Shown: in pieces, positions 22,585 to 30,955 of the stretch
Numbering within the stretch: position 1 is the first letter of the stretch
How the letters are laid out: each line of letters starts with the position of its first letter
NCBI GenBank assembly: GCA_002707985.1
Contig: PAOI01000014.1
Location: forward strand, 17,605 to 73,296
DNA from: Sphingomonas sp.
GTDB lineage: Bacteria > Pseudomonadota > Alphaproteobacteria > Sphingomonadales > Sphingomonadaceae
DNA length: 55,692 nt
Direction of reading: 5' to 3'
Program-made: the position numbers and the translations under genes
Notes under the pieces: generated by a model
Told to the model about the DNA's origin: nothing
The model's input: only the letters and a program-made list of their open reading frames with translations
Database searches by the model: none

Positions 22585-23877
22585 ATGTTGAACCTGGCCA
22601 TTTTGAAGAATGAGGCGCGTGAAGTTGCGAAGCGCCAGGAGGCGCGGCTTCAGGCTGCTATCGACGAAAATCGCGACCTGACCGAAGCGGAAGAGGCGGA
22701 AGACAAGGAAGATTCCGACAAGCTCGCCCGTCTGACCAAACAGATCCAGCGTGGCGAGGCGCTGATGAGTTCATCCGCGTTGATTGGCGCGGATCAGCCC
22801 GCACCGGTCGCCGCGCTTGCCGGAAGTGTTCCGGCGCAGGCGAAGCCTGCCCTGGATAATGGCGGTTTCCGGCATCTTGCCGAATTCGCCAATGCGGTTC
22901 GCCTTGCCAATCCTGCCGCCGGCCAGTCCTATCGTATTGACGATCGCCTTGCCGCGCCGTCGAATGTCACGACCGAAGGTTCGGACACGACCGGCAGTTT
23001 CCTGGTTCCCGCAGAATTTCGTCAGGAAATTGTCGACCTGGTGTTTTCTGACGAAATGGACCCGCTGATTTCGCTGATCGATCCGTCGCCGACTGCATCG
23101 AACCGGGTGATGGGGCTCGGTGACGAAACCACGCCGTGGGGCACCAGCGGCATTCAGGCGCGCTGGCGTGTCGAAGCGCAGCAGATGACGCCCAGCGAGA
23201 TGGCGCTGACTCCGCGTGAAACCAAGCTGAACGAACTTTATGCGTTCGTGCTTGCAACCGAGGAGCTGTTGCAGGACGCACCGCGCACGGCGGACCTGCT
23301 GACGCGCAAGGCCGGAGCGGCGATCCGCTGGAAAGCTGCGGACGCATTCATGTGGGGCGACGGCAATGAAAAGCCGCTTGGTTTCATGGAATCGGGCGCT
23401 CTGGTGACGGTCGCCAAGGAAACCAGCCAGACCGCCGACACCATCGTTCCGGTGAATGTCGCCAAGATGTGGTCGCGCGTGATCAACCCTGCACAGGCGG
23501 TGTGGCTGGCGAACAGTGACATCATGCCGCAGGTCATGGCGTTCGAAAGCGCCAACGGCCAGATGTTGTGGCAGGCCAATTATCGCGACGCACCCGGCGG
23601 TACGCTGCTCGGTCGCCCGATCTACTTCACCGAACATGCAAAGACGGTGGGCGACCTTGGGGACCTCACCCTGTTCAATCCGATGGGATATGAGGCATTC
23701 CGGAAGCAGAACGGCGTCGAATTCGCCGACAGCATTCACCTCTATTTCGATTACAATATCCGCGCATTCCGCTGGATCTTCCGCATCGGCGGACAGCCGG
23801 TGCTTTCGACGCCGGTGGATCCTGCCAACGGCAGCAACACCAAGTCGCATATGGTGGCGCTGGCAGAACGCGCCTGA
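22585..23877 (+). CDS. Major capsid protein (HK97 fold)
   Basis: A 430-residue protein. Residues 1-110 form a helical, charged delta-like domain (REVAKRQEARLQAAIDENRD). The mature domain starts near SNVTTEGSDTTGSFLVPAEF and contains typical segments (MSPSEMALTPRETKLNEL-like; VLATEELLQDAPRTADLLTR, then WKAADAFMWGDGNEKPLGFM at about 250-270). GGAG lies before the ATG. It forms the icosahedral shell after S49 processing. Confidence 0.93.
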   Translation: MLNLAILKNEAREVAKRQEARLQAAIDENRDLTEAEEAEDKEDSDKLARLTKQIQRGEALMSSSALIGADQPAPVAALAGSVPAQAKPALDNGGFRHLAEFANAVRLANPAAGQSYRIDDRLAAPSNVTTEGSDTTGSFLVPAEFRQEIVDLVFSDEMDPLISLIDPSPTASNRVMGLGDETTPWGTSGIQARWRVEAQQMTPSEMALTPRETKLNELYAFVLATEELLQDAPRTADLLTRKAGAAIRWKAADAFMWGDGNEKPLGFMESGALVTVAKETSQTADTIVPVNVAKMWSRVINPAQAVWLANSDIMPQVMAFESANGQMLWQANYRDAPGGTLLGRPIYFTEHAKTVGDLGDLTLFNPMGYEAFRKQNGVEFADSIHLYFDYNIRAFRWIFRIGGQPVLSTPVDPANGSNTKSHMVALAERA

Positions 23878-23881
23878 CATG

Positions 23882-23905
23882 GCGGTGGGGCAATCGCCCC
23901 GCCGC
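23882..23905 (+). terminator. Hairpin after the capsid gene
   Basis: GCGGTGGGGC, loop AATC, GCCCCGCCGC: a 10-bp stem with one G-T pair, without a clear U tract. It sits directly after the capsid stop and may stabilise or attenuate the abundant capsid message. Confidence 0.45.
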
Positions 23906-23972
23906 GTTTCGACACATTCGACCCCTGACGGGGACCGCCGGACGTCTTCGGTGGTAGCAGGAAGGAAAAACC

Positions 23973-24425
23973 ATGCTCAGCAATCTGCAGATTTCGGCTC
24001 GTGCTGCCGTAGTCGGTGTCATCGACCCGGACGCATACGCCGCAGGCACCGTCACGACGGGATGGATCGACATTTCCGAGTGGGGATGGCTGATGGCCAT
24101 CATCATGGCCGGCGATCTGGGCACCAGCGCCACGCTGGACGCCAAGTTTCAACAGGCGACCGATTCGAGCGGCACCGGAGCGAAGGATATCTCCGGTCTG
24201 GCGGTAACGCAGCTGACGCAGGCCGGCAGCGGCAGCAACAAACAGGCCCAGATCAACATCAGCGGCGAAGATACCGATTTCAACAACGGTTTTCACTTCG
24301 TTCGCCTGTCGATGACGGTTGCCACCGCAACTTCCGATGCCGGCGCCGTCGTGATCGGCATGGATGCGCGCTATGGCACTGCAGACGCCAGTGACGCAGC
24401 CAGCGTGTCCGAAATCGTGAGCTGA
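23973..24425 (+). CDS. Head-associated structural protein
   Basis: A 150-residue, Ala/Thr/Asp-rich, beta-type protein without charged helices. It is next to the capsid gene and contains VTTGWIDISEWGWLMAIIMA and FNNGFHFVRLSMTVATATSD. I have seen such proteins annotated as head or decoration proteins in alphaproteobacterial siphophages. The exact role is unproven. Confidence 0.6.
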   Translation: MLSNLQISARAAVVGVIDPDAYAAGTVTTGWIDISEWGWLMAIIMAGDLGTSATLDAKFQQATDSSGTGAKDISGLAVTQLTQAGSGSNKQAQINISGEDTDFNNGFHFVRLSMTVATATSDAGAVVIGMDARYGTADASDAASVSEIVS

Positions 24426-24429
24426 TCCG

Positions 24430-24684
24430 ATGGCGATCCGGTTTATTCGCGACTATGTCGTTCGTGGATCGTCGCCGATCGAATCGTATCGCCAGGATCA
24501 GCTTGTCGATACGATGAGCGAGGCATCGGAGCAGCATTTCGTTTCGCGCGGCCTGGCTGTCTTCGATGCCGCCGCTCGGCAGTCCACCGATGCGGGGCCG
24601 GCACGTGATGTTCCGGCTCCAACCGATGGCAATTCTTTGAACAAGTCGTCGGGCCGCGCGCGCGCGAAGCGCAAGTCCGGCTGA
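24430..24684 (+). CDS. Small head-region protein, function unknown
   Basis: An 84-residue protein. The N-terminal 45 residues look folded (MAIRFIRDYVVRGSSPIESY, then EQHFVSRGLAVFD) and the C-terminal part is low-complexity and basic (SSGRARAKRKSG). The location suggests a head accessory role. Confidence 0.55.
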   Translation: MAIRFIRDYVVRGSSPIESYRQDQLVDTMSEASEQHFVSRGLAVFDAAARQSTDAGPARDVPAPTDGNSLNKSSGRARAKRKSG

Positions 24685-24705
24685 CGCGCGGACTTTGAGG
24701 CAGCC

Positions 24706-25278
24706 ATGCTGTTCCATCTGACGCCGGCGGCGCTGCCCGAGGGGTATGCCGAGGCACTGGTGCCGCTGGCGGACGTGAAGGCGCATCTTCGTGTCGATAC
24801 GGATGAAGAAGACGCGCTGATCGCGGCTATGCGGGACGCGGGTGTCGATGTGGTGGAGCGTTATGCGAACCTGTCGATGGGGCCGCGCACGGCGCTGGCT
24901 GCGGTGTTCGACGGGTTTGGGCCGATCATGCGGATCGGCATCGGGCCGCTTGCCACGCTGTCGGTGACGGGCGTCGCCTATATCGACTCTGACGGTTCCT
25001 CGGTCGATCTGACTTCGTCGGACTGGCGGATCGATGCCGGGGGCGGATTGATCCCGGCGATCGGGGCGCGATGGCCCGCGACATATGGCCCGGTGACGGT
25101 GACGTACAGCGTCGGCTTTGCTTCGGGCGCATGCCCTTCGGCGCTGATCGCGGCGACGAAGATGTTTGCGGCGCATCTGTATCTGAACCGCGAAGCGGTG
25201 GTGCAGAGCGGCATGGCGGCGGAAATTCCGATGGGGGTGACGATGCTGTGCGATCGATATCGCGTGCCGGTGGTGTGA
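24706..25278 (+). CDS. Head-tail connector protein (gp6-like)
   Basis: A 190-residue protein. The N-terminal VPLADVKAHLRVDTDEEDAL (about 20-40) followed by two helices is the hallmark of the gp6-like adaptor family. The middle is beta-rich and the end helical (KMFAAHLYLNREAVV). It forms a ring below the portal. Confidence 0.85.
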   Translation: MLFHLTPAALPEGYAEALVPLADVKAHLRVDTDEEDALIAAMRDAGVDVVERYANLSMGPRTALAAVFDGFGPIMRIGIGPLATLSVTGVAYIDSDGSSVDLTSSDWRIDAGGGLIPAIGARWPATYGPVTVTYSVGFASGACPSALIAATKMFAAHLYLNREAVVQSGMAAEIPMGVTMLCDRYRVPVV

Positions 25279-25307
25279 ACCGCCACGCATAATTTCGGAG
25301 ACAGAAG

Positions 25308-25721
25308 ATGGCTGATTTGAGCATCACCGCCGCCAATGTGGTTGCGGGCGCAGGGGCGACCGTGCTGCATGGCGGCAAGGCCGGGGCAACGATTACCGCC
25401 GGTCAGATCGTTTATCTCGACGCGTCGGATCGCAAGTACAAGCTGGCCGATGCAGATTCGGAAACCGCTGCGATTCGTCTGCCCTCGGCAGTGGCGCTCA
25501 ACGGCGCGTCGGACGGTCAGCCGCTTTCGGTGCTGACCGAGGGGCCGGTAACGATCGGCGCGCCGCTGACGCCCGGAACCGCCTATTATCTGTCGGCGAC
25601 GCCGGGCGGCATCGCGCCGGTGGGCGACCTGACGACCGGCGATTATCCGACAGTGATCGGCATCGCGACCTCCGCCAGCGTGCTGGATATCGGCATCAAG
25701 GCCAGCGGCGTCGCGCTGTAA
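25308..25721 (+). CDS. Putative capsid decoration protein
   Basis: A 137-residue, Gly/Ala/Thr-rich, beta-type protein (AGQIVYLDASDRKYKLADAD, then LTPGTAYYLSATPGGIAPVG). The fold pattern resembles DUF2190-like or head-fibre decoration proteins, but it lies among connector genes, so a neck role is also possible. Confidence 0.55.
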   Translation: MADLSITAANVVAGAGATVLHGGKAGATITAGQIVYLDASDRKYKLADADSETAAIRLPSAVALNGASDGQPLSVLTEGPVTIGAPLTPGTAYYLSATPGGIAPVGDLTTGDYPTVIGIATSASVLDIGIKASGVAL

Positions 25722-25723
25722 CG

Positions 25724-26062
25724 ATGACGGGCGCCGGCGACCTGGATCAGCGTATCGCGATCGAGCAGAGTGCCAGAAGCAAAGACGCGCTTCGCAATGT
25801 CGTCGAAACCTGGGGCGAAGTGGGCAAGCGCTGGGCGAACGTCAATTTCGGCAAGGGATCGGAGCGGCGCGACGCAGGGCTTGAGCGGGCATCCGCCCCG
25901 GCAACGTTCCGGGTGCGTTGGGACAGCCTGACATCGGCGATCACGCCGGGGGAATATCGGCTGTCCTATCTGGGCGACACATGGGACGTGACGTCGGCGG
26001 TGCGCTATGGCCGCAACCGCTTCATCGACATCACGGCCATGCGGAACATCCGAAAGGCGTAA
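25724..26062 (+). CDS. Head-tail adaptor (head closure) protein
   Basis: A 112-residue protein of the Phage_H_T_join type: AGDLDQRIAIEQ at the start, VVETWGEVGKRWANV in the middle, and RNRFIDITAMRNIRKA at the end. It would close the head and join connector and tail. Confidence 0.82.
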   Translation: MTGAGDLDQRIAIEQSARSKDALRNVVETWGEVGKRWANVNFGKGSERRDAGLERASAPATFRVRWDSLTSAITPGEYRLSYLGDTWDVTSAVRYGRNRFIDITAMRNIRKA

Positions 26063-26063
26063 G

Positions 26064-26456
26064 ATGGAAGCGGCGTTGCTGGCAAAATTGCTGGGCAACC
26101 CTGCTCTGGCGGCGCTGGTCAATGAAATCAGCTGGGTTGAGCGCGGCAATGACGATTTGCCGGTGATCACGCTGACGCTGATCGATCGGGGCCGGGAATA
26201 TCATCTGACGGGTCATGACGGCCTGGACGCCAGCTGGGTGCAGGCCGATGTCTGGGCAGGTTCCGTGCTTACCGCATTCGAGATCGCGCGCGCATTCACG
26301 TCGGCGATCGAGCCGCAGGAAGATATCGACGGGTGGCGGATCGGCCCCTGTTTTCTGGAAATCGAGCACAATATGCCGCCCGAGGATCTGGACGGCGGCG
26401 GCAAGGTGCATCGGGTGATGATGGAATGGCGCGTGTTCAACGCGCAGCTTAGCTGA
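26064..26456 (+). CDS. Tail completion protein (DUF3168)
   Basis: A 130-residue protein of the tail terminator type. The N-terminal helix (LLAKLLGNPALAALVNEISW) is followed by alternating strands with the family-like VQADVWAGSVLTAFEIARAF and EDIDGWRIG. It would cap the tail tube at the head-proximal end. Confidence 0.78.
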   Translation: MEAALLAKLLGNPALAALVNEISWVERGNDDLPVITLTLIDRGREYHLTGHDGLDASWVQADVWAGSVLTAFEIARAFTSAIEPQEDIDGWRIGPCFLEIEHNMPPEDLDGGGKVHRVMMEWRVFNAQLS

Positions 26457-26469
26457 AAAGGAACCTCTT

Positions 26470-26913
26470 ATGGCAGCTACCGGAGCACAGAATTCCTTCG
26501 GGAATCTGTTCAAGATGGCCGATACCGGTTCGACTCCGGCATCGATCGGCGAAATCCTGTCGCTCACGCCGCCGAACGTGCAGCGCGCGACGCAGGATGC
26601 GACGCATATGGAAAGCCACGAAGGATGGATGGAAGCCATCACCGAAGGGGTGATCGATCCCGGCACGTGGACGTTCAACGTGCACCATCTGGATCAGTCG
26701 ACCGGCGACAGCGCGTGCTGGGATGCGCTGGCAAGCGGCACGCAGCAGGATTGCGAAGGCACGTTCAAGGGCGAAAGCGGCGCGGTGAAGAAATGGACGT
26801 TCAGCGCATTCGTCACCAATTATAATCCTCAGGCGCAGGAAATCCGCGGCAAGCAGACGGCGGCGATTACGGTGCGCATCACCGGCAAGATCACGCGCAG
26901 CGCAGTTTCCTGA
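26470..26913 (+). CDS. Major tail tube protein
   Basis: A 147-residue protein of the phage tail-tube type: ESHEGWMEAITEGVIDPGTW and the C-terminal IRGKQTAAITVRITGKITRS typical of siphoviral tube subunits. It assembles as stacked hexamers. Its place between tail completion and the chaperone is standard. Confidence 0.85.
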   Translation: MAATGAQNSFGNLFKMADTGSTPASIGEILSLTPPNVQRATQDATHMESHEGWMEAITEGVIDPGTWTFNVHHLDQSTGDSACWDALASGTQQDCEGTFKGESGAVKKWTFSAFVTNYNPQAQEIRGKQTAAITVRITGKITRSAVS

Positions 26914-26915
26914 TC

Positions 26916-27368
26916 ATGGCAAATGCGATGATCGGCGAAGCCGAACTGACGATCGGGGAGACGCGCTGGACGCTGCGCATGGACAATGAAGCCTGGATCG
27001 CCGTCGAAGGCGTGACAGGCGAAGCGTGGATCGAAACGGTCGCGGAGCTGCATGCGCGTTCGCAGGCGAAGAAGCCGGCGAAGCTGGGAACATCCCGCAC
27101 GCTGCTATGGGCAGCGATGCGCTATTATCATCCGGAAGTGACGCCGGAGGAATGCGCAGATCTGGTGCGGCGTCATCAAGCGCTGATCGGTCCGCCGCTG
27201 GGTGCGGCGATCATGGCGTCGATGGACATGGAGCCGCAATCTTCGGGGGAAGCACCGCCGCCCGGGGAAGGAGAGCAGGATGGGACTGGTTCGAAGTCCT
27301 CTCCGCCTACCATGAAGCGGGCGGCGGCACAGAAGGATTCTGGCGGGAAACGCCCAAAACGACATTGA
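26916..27368 (+). CDS. Tail assembly chaperone, zero-frame product (gpG-like)
   Basis: A 150-residue protein with the DUF3356/GTA-type TIM-like fold pattern: IGETRWTLRMDNEAWIAVEG at about 10-30 and AAMRYYHPEVTPEECADLVR at about 65-85. The last 45 residues are disordered. It binds the tape measure during tail assembly. A long open frame at -1 overlaps its 3' part and continues 209 bases beyond its stop, the usual lambda G/GT arrangement. Confidence 0.72.
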   Translation: MANAMIGEAELTIGETRWTLRMDNEAWIAVEGVTGEAWIETVAELHARSQAKKPAKLGTSRTLLWAAMRYYHPEVTPEECADLVRRHQALIGPPLGAAIMASMDMEPQSSGEAPPPGEGEQDGTGSKSSPPTMKRAAAQKDSGGKRPKRH

Positions 27369-27577
27369 GCGTCATTCGCGCCTATCGCCGCAGACGCGGA
27401 TGGATGGCGTGGCAGACATCGGCGCTGCAGCGGTTCGAATTCAGCGACGGCCATCCCTCGCTGGAGCGGATGATGGGGCTGCCCGAGTCCGCACCCGATG
27501 GCGATGCGATGATGCGGAAAATGGACGCGGGAATGGGCTTTCATAATGCGATAGTAGCGAATCAGGAGAAGTTGTGA
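27245..27577 (+). CDS. Frameshift extension of the tail assembly chaperone (gpT-like)
   Basis: The -1 frame encodes GWDWFEVLSAYHEAGGGTEGFW and then VIRAYRRRRGWMAWQTSALQ, which looks like real protein. It has no suitable start codon of its own. The candidate slip site is G GGG GAA at 27245-27251, where the peptidyl Gly-tRNA can re-pair perfectly one base back. Expressed as a fusion with the upstream gene, it would be the tape-measure-binding T part. The exact slip position is uncertain. Confidence 0.55.
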   Translation, partial: GGSTAARGRRAGWDWFEVLSAYHEAGGGTEGFWRETPKTTLSVIRAYRRRRGWMAWQTSALQRFEFSDGHPSLERMMGLPESAPDGDAMMRKMDAGMGFHNAIVANQEKL

Positions 27578-27608
27578 TTAACCTTTCCCGATCAAGTTGG
27601 GGGAGGTT

Positions 27609-28094
27609 ATGTTGAAAACCATTTTCGTTGCCGTGATGGCGATTGCGCTTGCTGCTTGCGGCAAGAGCAGCATGGTCGTTCTGCAGCCGGTATCGCATCC
27701 GGTCAGCACCAATGTGGTTCAACTGGTGTACGAAAACTCGACTGTCGGCGTTCCGGACGATGCGGTTGCGCGCACAAAGCAATATATGGACGAAGAATTC
27801 TTTACCGGCGACGACGCGATATTCCGCAATGCGGAGGGTGGCGTGACCATTCGGTACGGATATATCGGTTTTGAAGAGGGAAGCCGTGTAGGCCGCTATT
27901 TCCTGGGGGCTCTTGGCAATGACGACGCCAAGATGGTGTTGCGTGCACAGTTCTTTGATGCACAGGGCAACAAGATCGGCGAGATCCAGTCCGAAGGCAC
28001 GATCGGCGGCGGATTTTTCGGCGGGTCTTCCAATTCCGCGATCCGCAGGGCAGTGCGCGAAGTCGCGAGCTATGCAAGAGCAGCGCTTCGTTGA
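27609..28094 (+). CDS. Lipoprotein moron (DUF4410-like)
   Basis: A 161-residue exported lipoprotein. The signal peptide MLKTIFVAVMAIALAAC ends in a lipobox with Cys17. The mature part has VRYG-type strands and the ending GTIGGGFFGGSSNSAIRRAV, as in DUF4410 lipoproteins. It stands apart from the tail genes by composition, its own ribosome binding site and a strong terminator, marking a moron expressed from the prophage. A surface-change role (e.g. exclusion of other phages) is inference. Confidence 0.72.
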   Translation: MLKTIFVAVMAIALAACGKSSMVVLQPVSHPVSTNVVQLVYENSTVGVPDDAVARTKQYMDEEFFTGDDAIFRNAEGGVTIRYGYIGFEEGSRVGRYFLGALGNDDAKMVLRAQFFDAQGNKIGEIQSEGTIGGGFFGGSSNSAIRRAVREVASYARAALR

Positions 28095-28147
28095 ACCGAC
28101 GTTGATATTCAGACCCGCCCGCCAATCGGCGGGCGCAGAACTTCGCA

Positions 28148-28174
28148 GGCCGTCCCGTTCGGGGCGGCCTTTTT
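28148..28174 (+). terminator. Rho-independent terminator of the lipoprotein gene
   Basis: GGCCGTCCC, loop GTTC, GGGGCGGCC followed by TTTTT. A second hairpin (GCCCGCC/GGCGGGC, 28117-28134) precedes it. Together they end the moron transcript inside the tail operon. Late tail transcription must pass through, perhaps by antitermination. Confidence 0.85.
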
Positions 28175-28190
28175 CATTGGAGCCGCCGTT

Positions 28191-28691
28191 ATGCGTACGA
28201 CCTGGGGAATGGAGGGCGCCGAAGCGCTTTCGGCCCAGTTCGAAGCGCTGGGCAACCAGGTTGCGACGAAGATCGGCAATGACGTGATGGAGCAATCCGC
28301 CGAGTTGCTGGCACGGCGCTGGCGGGTGGTGGCGCCGATGAATCCGCAGGTGCGGGCGAAGACATGGACGCTGGCATCGGGCGAGCGGCGGTCGCGGCTG
28401 TACGGCCATGGTCGCGATCTGATCCGCATCGGCAAGGTGCGCGCGCGGAATGAACATGCCGTGGTGTGGAAGACGACGACGTCCGATGCGTTCTGGCTGT
28501 ACATCTATGAAGTCGGGAAGTTCGATCAGCCGGCGCGGCCGACCTTTCGCCCCGCTACTGCGGCGATGAAGCCGTTGATCCTGTCGTTTCAGAAAGAGGA
28601 ATTTCAGGCGCGCGTCGCCAGCGCGGCGGAACAGACCGTCGGCAAGGTGACCGGGGGCAAGGCGCCCAACGCCACGGGAGTGCGGCACTGA
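28191..28691 (+). CDS. HK97 gp10-type tail protein
   Basis: A 166-residue protein with the gp10 pattern: MEGAEALSAQFEALGNQVAT at the start, AELLARRWRVVAPM at about 40-53 and the C-terminal ARPTFRPATAAMKPLILSFQ. These proteins act in head-tail joining or tail completion. Usually the gene lies between adaptor and tail-tube genes; here it follows the chaperone and moron. Confidence 0.75.
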   Translation: MRTTWGMEGAEALSAQFEALGNQVATKIGNDVMEQSAELLARRWRVVAPMNPQVRAKTWTLASGERRSRLYGHGRDLIRIGKVRARNEHAVVWKTTTSDAFWLYIYEVGKFDQPARPTFRPATAAMKPLILSFQKEEFQARVASAAEQTVGKVTGGKAPNATGVRH

Positions 28692-30955
28692 TGGCGGGCG
28701 GCGGGACGATCACCACCTATTTCGCGGGTGAGAATGCGTCGTTCCTGCAGGCGATCGAAGAGAATAAGGGCGGCCTGCGTCGCCTGCTTTCGTCGCTGAG
28801 CCCGGTGGACGCGGCAACCGCGAAGTTCAATGCGGGGCAGCAGGCGCTCGACACGTCGCTGAAGCGCGGGCGGATCACGCTGGATCAGCATGCCGAGGCG
28901 ACGAAGCGGCTTTCCGCCAGCTATCAGGCGCAGGTTTCCCGCCTGCAGCAAGTGACCGCCGTATCCGGTTCAACCCGCGCGGGCATGCAGCAGCTTAGCT
29001 ATCAGATCGGCGATATATCCCAGCAGTTCGCGCTGGGCACGAAGCCGATGGTGATCTTTGCCCAGCAGGGCGGGCAGGTGCTGCAGGCGATCCAGCTGAT
29101 GACGAACAGCAGCAAGGGATTTATCGGGTTCCTTGCCGGCCCCTGGGGCGTCGGGATCATGGCGGCGGCGATGGTGCTGACGCCGTTCATCGCCAAGCTG
29201 TTCGAAGCGGGCGAGGCATCGGATGCCGCGAAAGATGCGAGCGAGGCGCTGGCCGACAAGATCGACGATCTGGGCACGTTTTTCGACAAGGCGACCGGCA
29301 AGATCAAGCAGACCAGTTCGGCGCTGATTGAATATGCCAAGTTGCAGGCGGCGGTGCGTATCGAGGAACAGACGCAGCTTCAGAGCGAAGCGACGAAGAC
29401 GGCGTTTTCGGCATTCGAGCGCTCGCGTCAGCGTACTCAGGATCCGTCGACCGTCACCAGCGGCATCTATCTGCCCGGATCGATGGGGCCTTCGGCTCTG
29501 CCCAGATCGCGCCCCGGAAGTCAGGAAATCGCCCAGGCCTTTCAAAGCCGCAATGTTGATGCCAATCTGCGCGCCATCGCCGAAGCGGGCGGGCGCAATG
29601 CCGAATATGCGCGCACCATCCTGGAGCAGCGCGCGACCTTTTCCGAAGCACAGCAGAGCATCAACCAGGACCGGCAGTTCATTGCCGATCTGGAGCGCGG
29701 TTTCACAACGAACCGGGATTTCGTTACCGGTGGGGGCCGGAAGACCCGGAATGGCGCCGCCGATCGCACCGAACAGCGGCTGCAGAAATATGCGGACGAA
29801 CTGACGGGGCTGCAGGCGCGTCAGGTCGATCTGCAGATGGATCTGACCGGCAATATGCGCGAGCGCGCGGCGCTGGAGGCGCAGCGGCTCGATCAGGAAG
29901 CGGCGGCATATCGGGATGGCGTCGCGTATCGCGTCAAGCAGGGCGAGCTGACGCAGGCGCAGGCCGATCAGCTTGTCCTGGTCAATGATCAGAACACGGA
30001 AATCGCCAAGCAGGTTGCGCAGCAGAAATATGATCGGGCGAGCCTGCAGGACGAAAACGAGTTGCAGCGCGGCATATTGGAGCGGCGCAGCATATTGCTG
30101 CAGGGCGAGCTTGGCCTTGCCAGGACGCAGGAGGAACGCCGGCGCCTGCAACTGGCGCTGCTCGACGCCGGGCAGGAGGAACTGCGCCTGTCGCTTCAGC
30201 GGGTGATGATCGCGAACGATCAGACGTCCGCCGAATATCAGAATGCGCAAAACCGGTTGCGTCAGCTGGACGCGGAGCGGGCATTTGCCGCCGAATCGAT
30301 CCGTCGCGGCACGATGGGGCCGCTGGAAAGCTATATCGACGGACTGACGCTGGATGCCGATCAGCTGAACGAAGCATTCGGGGCCGTGGCGGCGGACGGG
30401 CTGCAGTCGCTGAACGACGGAATCGTCGATGCGATCACCGGGGCGAAGTCGCTGGGCGATGCGTTCAGCAATGTTGCCGACGGGATCATCGACGATCTGA
30501 TGCGTATCGCGGTGCAGAAATATATCACCGCGCCGCTGGCCAATACGCTGTTCGGGAGCGGCAGTGGCGGCTTTCTGGGCGGAATATTCGGCGGTGGTAG
30601 CGGCGGCGGTTCGGGTGTCGGCGGCGGCCTGAGCGCAGTCGGGGGTTTGCTTGGTGGACTGCCCGGCTTTGCAGACGGCGGGTCGATCCGCGTCGGCGGC
30701 CTGCCCGGCACGGATCGCAACATGCTGTCGATCAACGGCGTGCCGCGCGCGATGGTGAGCGATACCGAAACGTTGCACGTCACGCCGGCGAACGATCGTG
30801 GACCTTCGGGTGCTGCGGTGGTGCGCCTGGTGGTCGGCAAGGGCGAGATGTTCGACGCAGAAGTGGTGCGGATTTCGGGCAATGTCGCGACGCAGAAGGT
30901 GCAGTCGGCATCGCGGCAATCGGTTTTGGCGCAGGACAGGATATTGCCGTCGTGA
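28691..30955 (+). CDS. Tape measure protein
   Basis: A 754-residue protein setting tail length. Features: a lambda H-like N-terminal region (AGMQQLSYQIGDISQQFALG, about 97-116), a hydrophobic segment near 150-175 (FLAGPWGVGIMAAAMVLTPF) able to cross a membrane, long coiled coils (about 360-560), and a Gly/Ser-rich C-terminal segment (about 630-660) followed by the region typical of tape measures cleaved at assembly. The size predicts a tail of roughly 110 nm at 0.15 nm per residue (estimate). Confidence 0.9.
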   Translation: MAGGGTITTYFAGENASFLQAIEENKGGLRRLLSSLSPVDAATAKFNAGQQALDTSLKRGRITLDQHAEATKRLSASYQAQVSRLQQVTAVSGSTRAGMQQLSYQIGDISQQFALGTKPMVIFAQQGGQVLQAIQLMTNSSKGFIGFLAGPWGVGIMAAAMVLTPFIAKLFEAGEASDAAKDASEALADKIDDLGTFFDKATGKIKQTSSALIEYAKLQAAVRIEEQTQLQSEATKTAFSAFERSRQRTQDPSTVTSGIYLPGSMGPSALPRSRPGSQEIAQAFQSRNVDANLRAIAEAGGRNAEYARTILEQRATFSEAQQSINQDRQFIADLERGFTTNRDFVTGGGRKTRNGAADRTEQRLQKYADELTGLQARQVDLQMDLTGNMRERAALEAQRLDQEAAAYRDGVAYRVKQGELTQAQADQLVLVNDQNTEIAKQVAQQKYDRASLQDENELQRGILERRSILLQGELGLARTQEERRRLQLALLDAGQEELRLSLQRVMIANDQTSAEYQNAQNRLRQLDAERAFAAESIRRGTMGPLESYIDGLTLDADQLNEAFGAVAADGLQSLNDGIVDAITGAKSLGDAFSNVADGIIDDLMRIAVQKYITAPLANTLFGSGSGGFLGGIFGGGSGGGSGVGGGLSAVGGLLGGLPGFADGGSIRVGGLPGTDRNMLSINGVPRAMVSDTETLHVTPANDRGPSGAAVVRLVVGKGEMFDAEVVRISGNVATQKVQSASRQSVLAQDRILPS

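Noticed and set aside
26625..26825. Small open frame inside the tail-tube gene
   Set aside because: Basic, motif-free, without a ribosome binding site; unlike the embedded Rz1 frame it has no recognisable feature.
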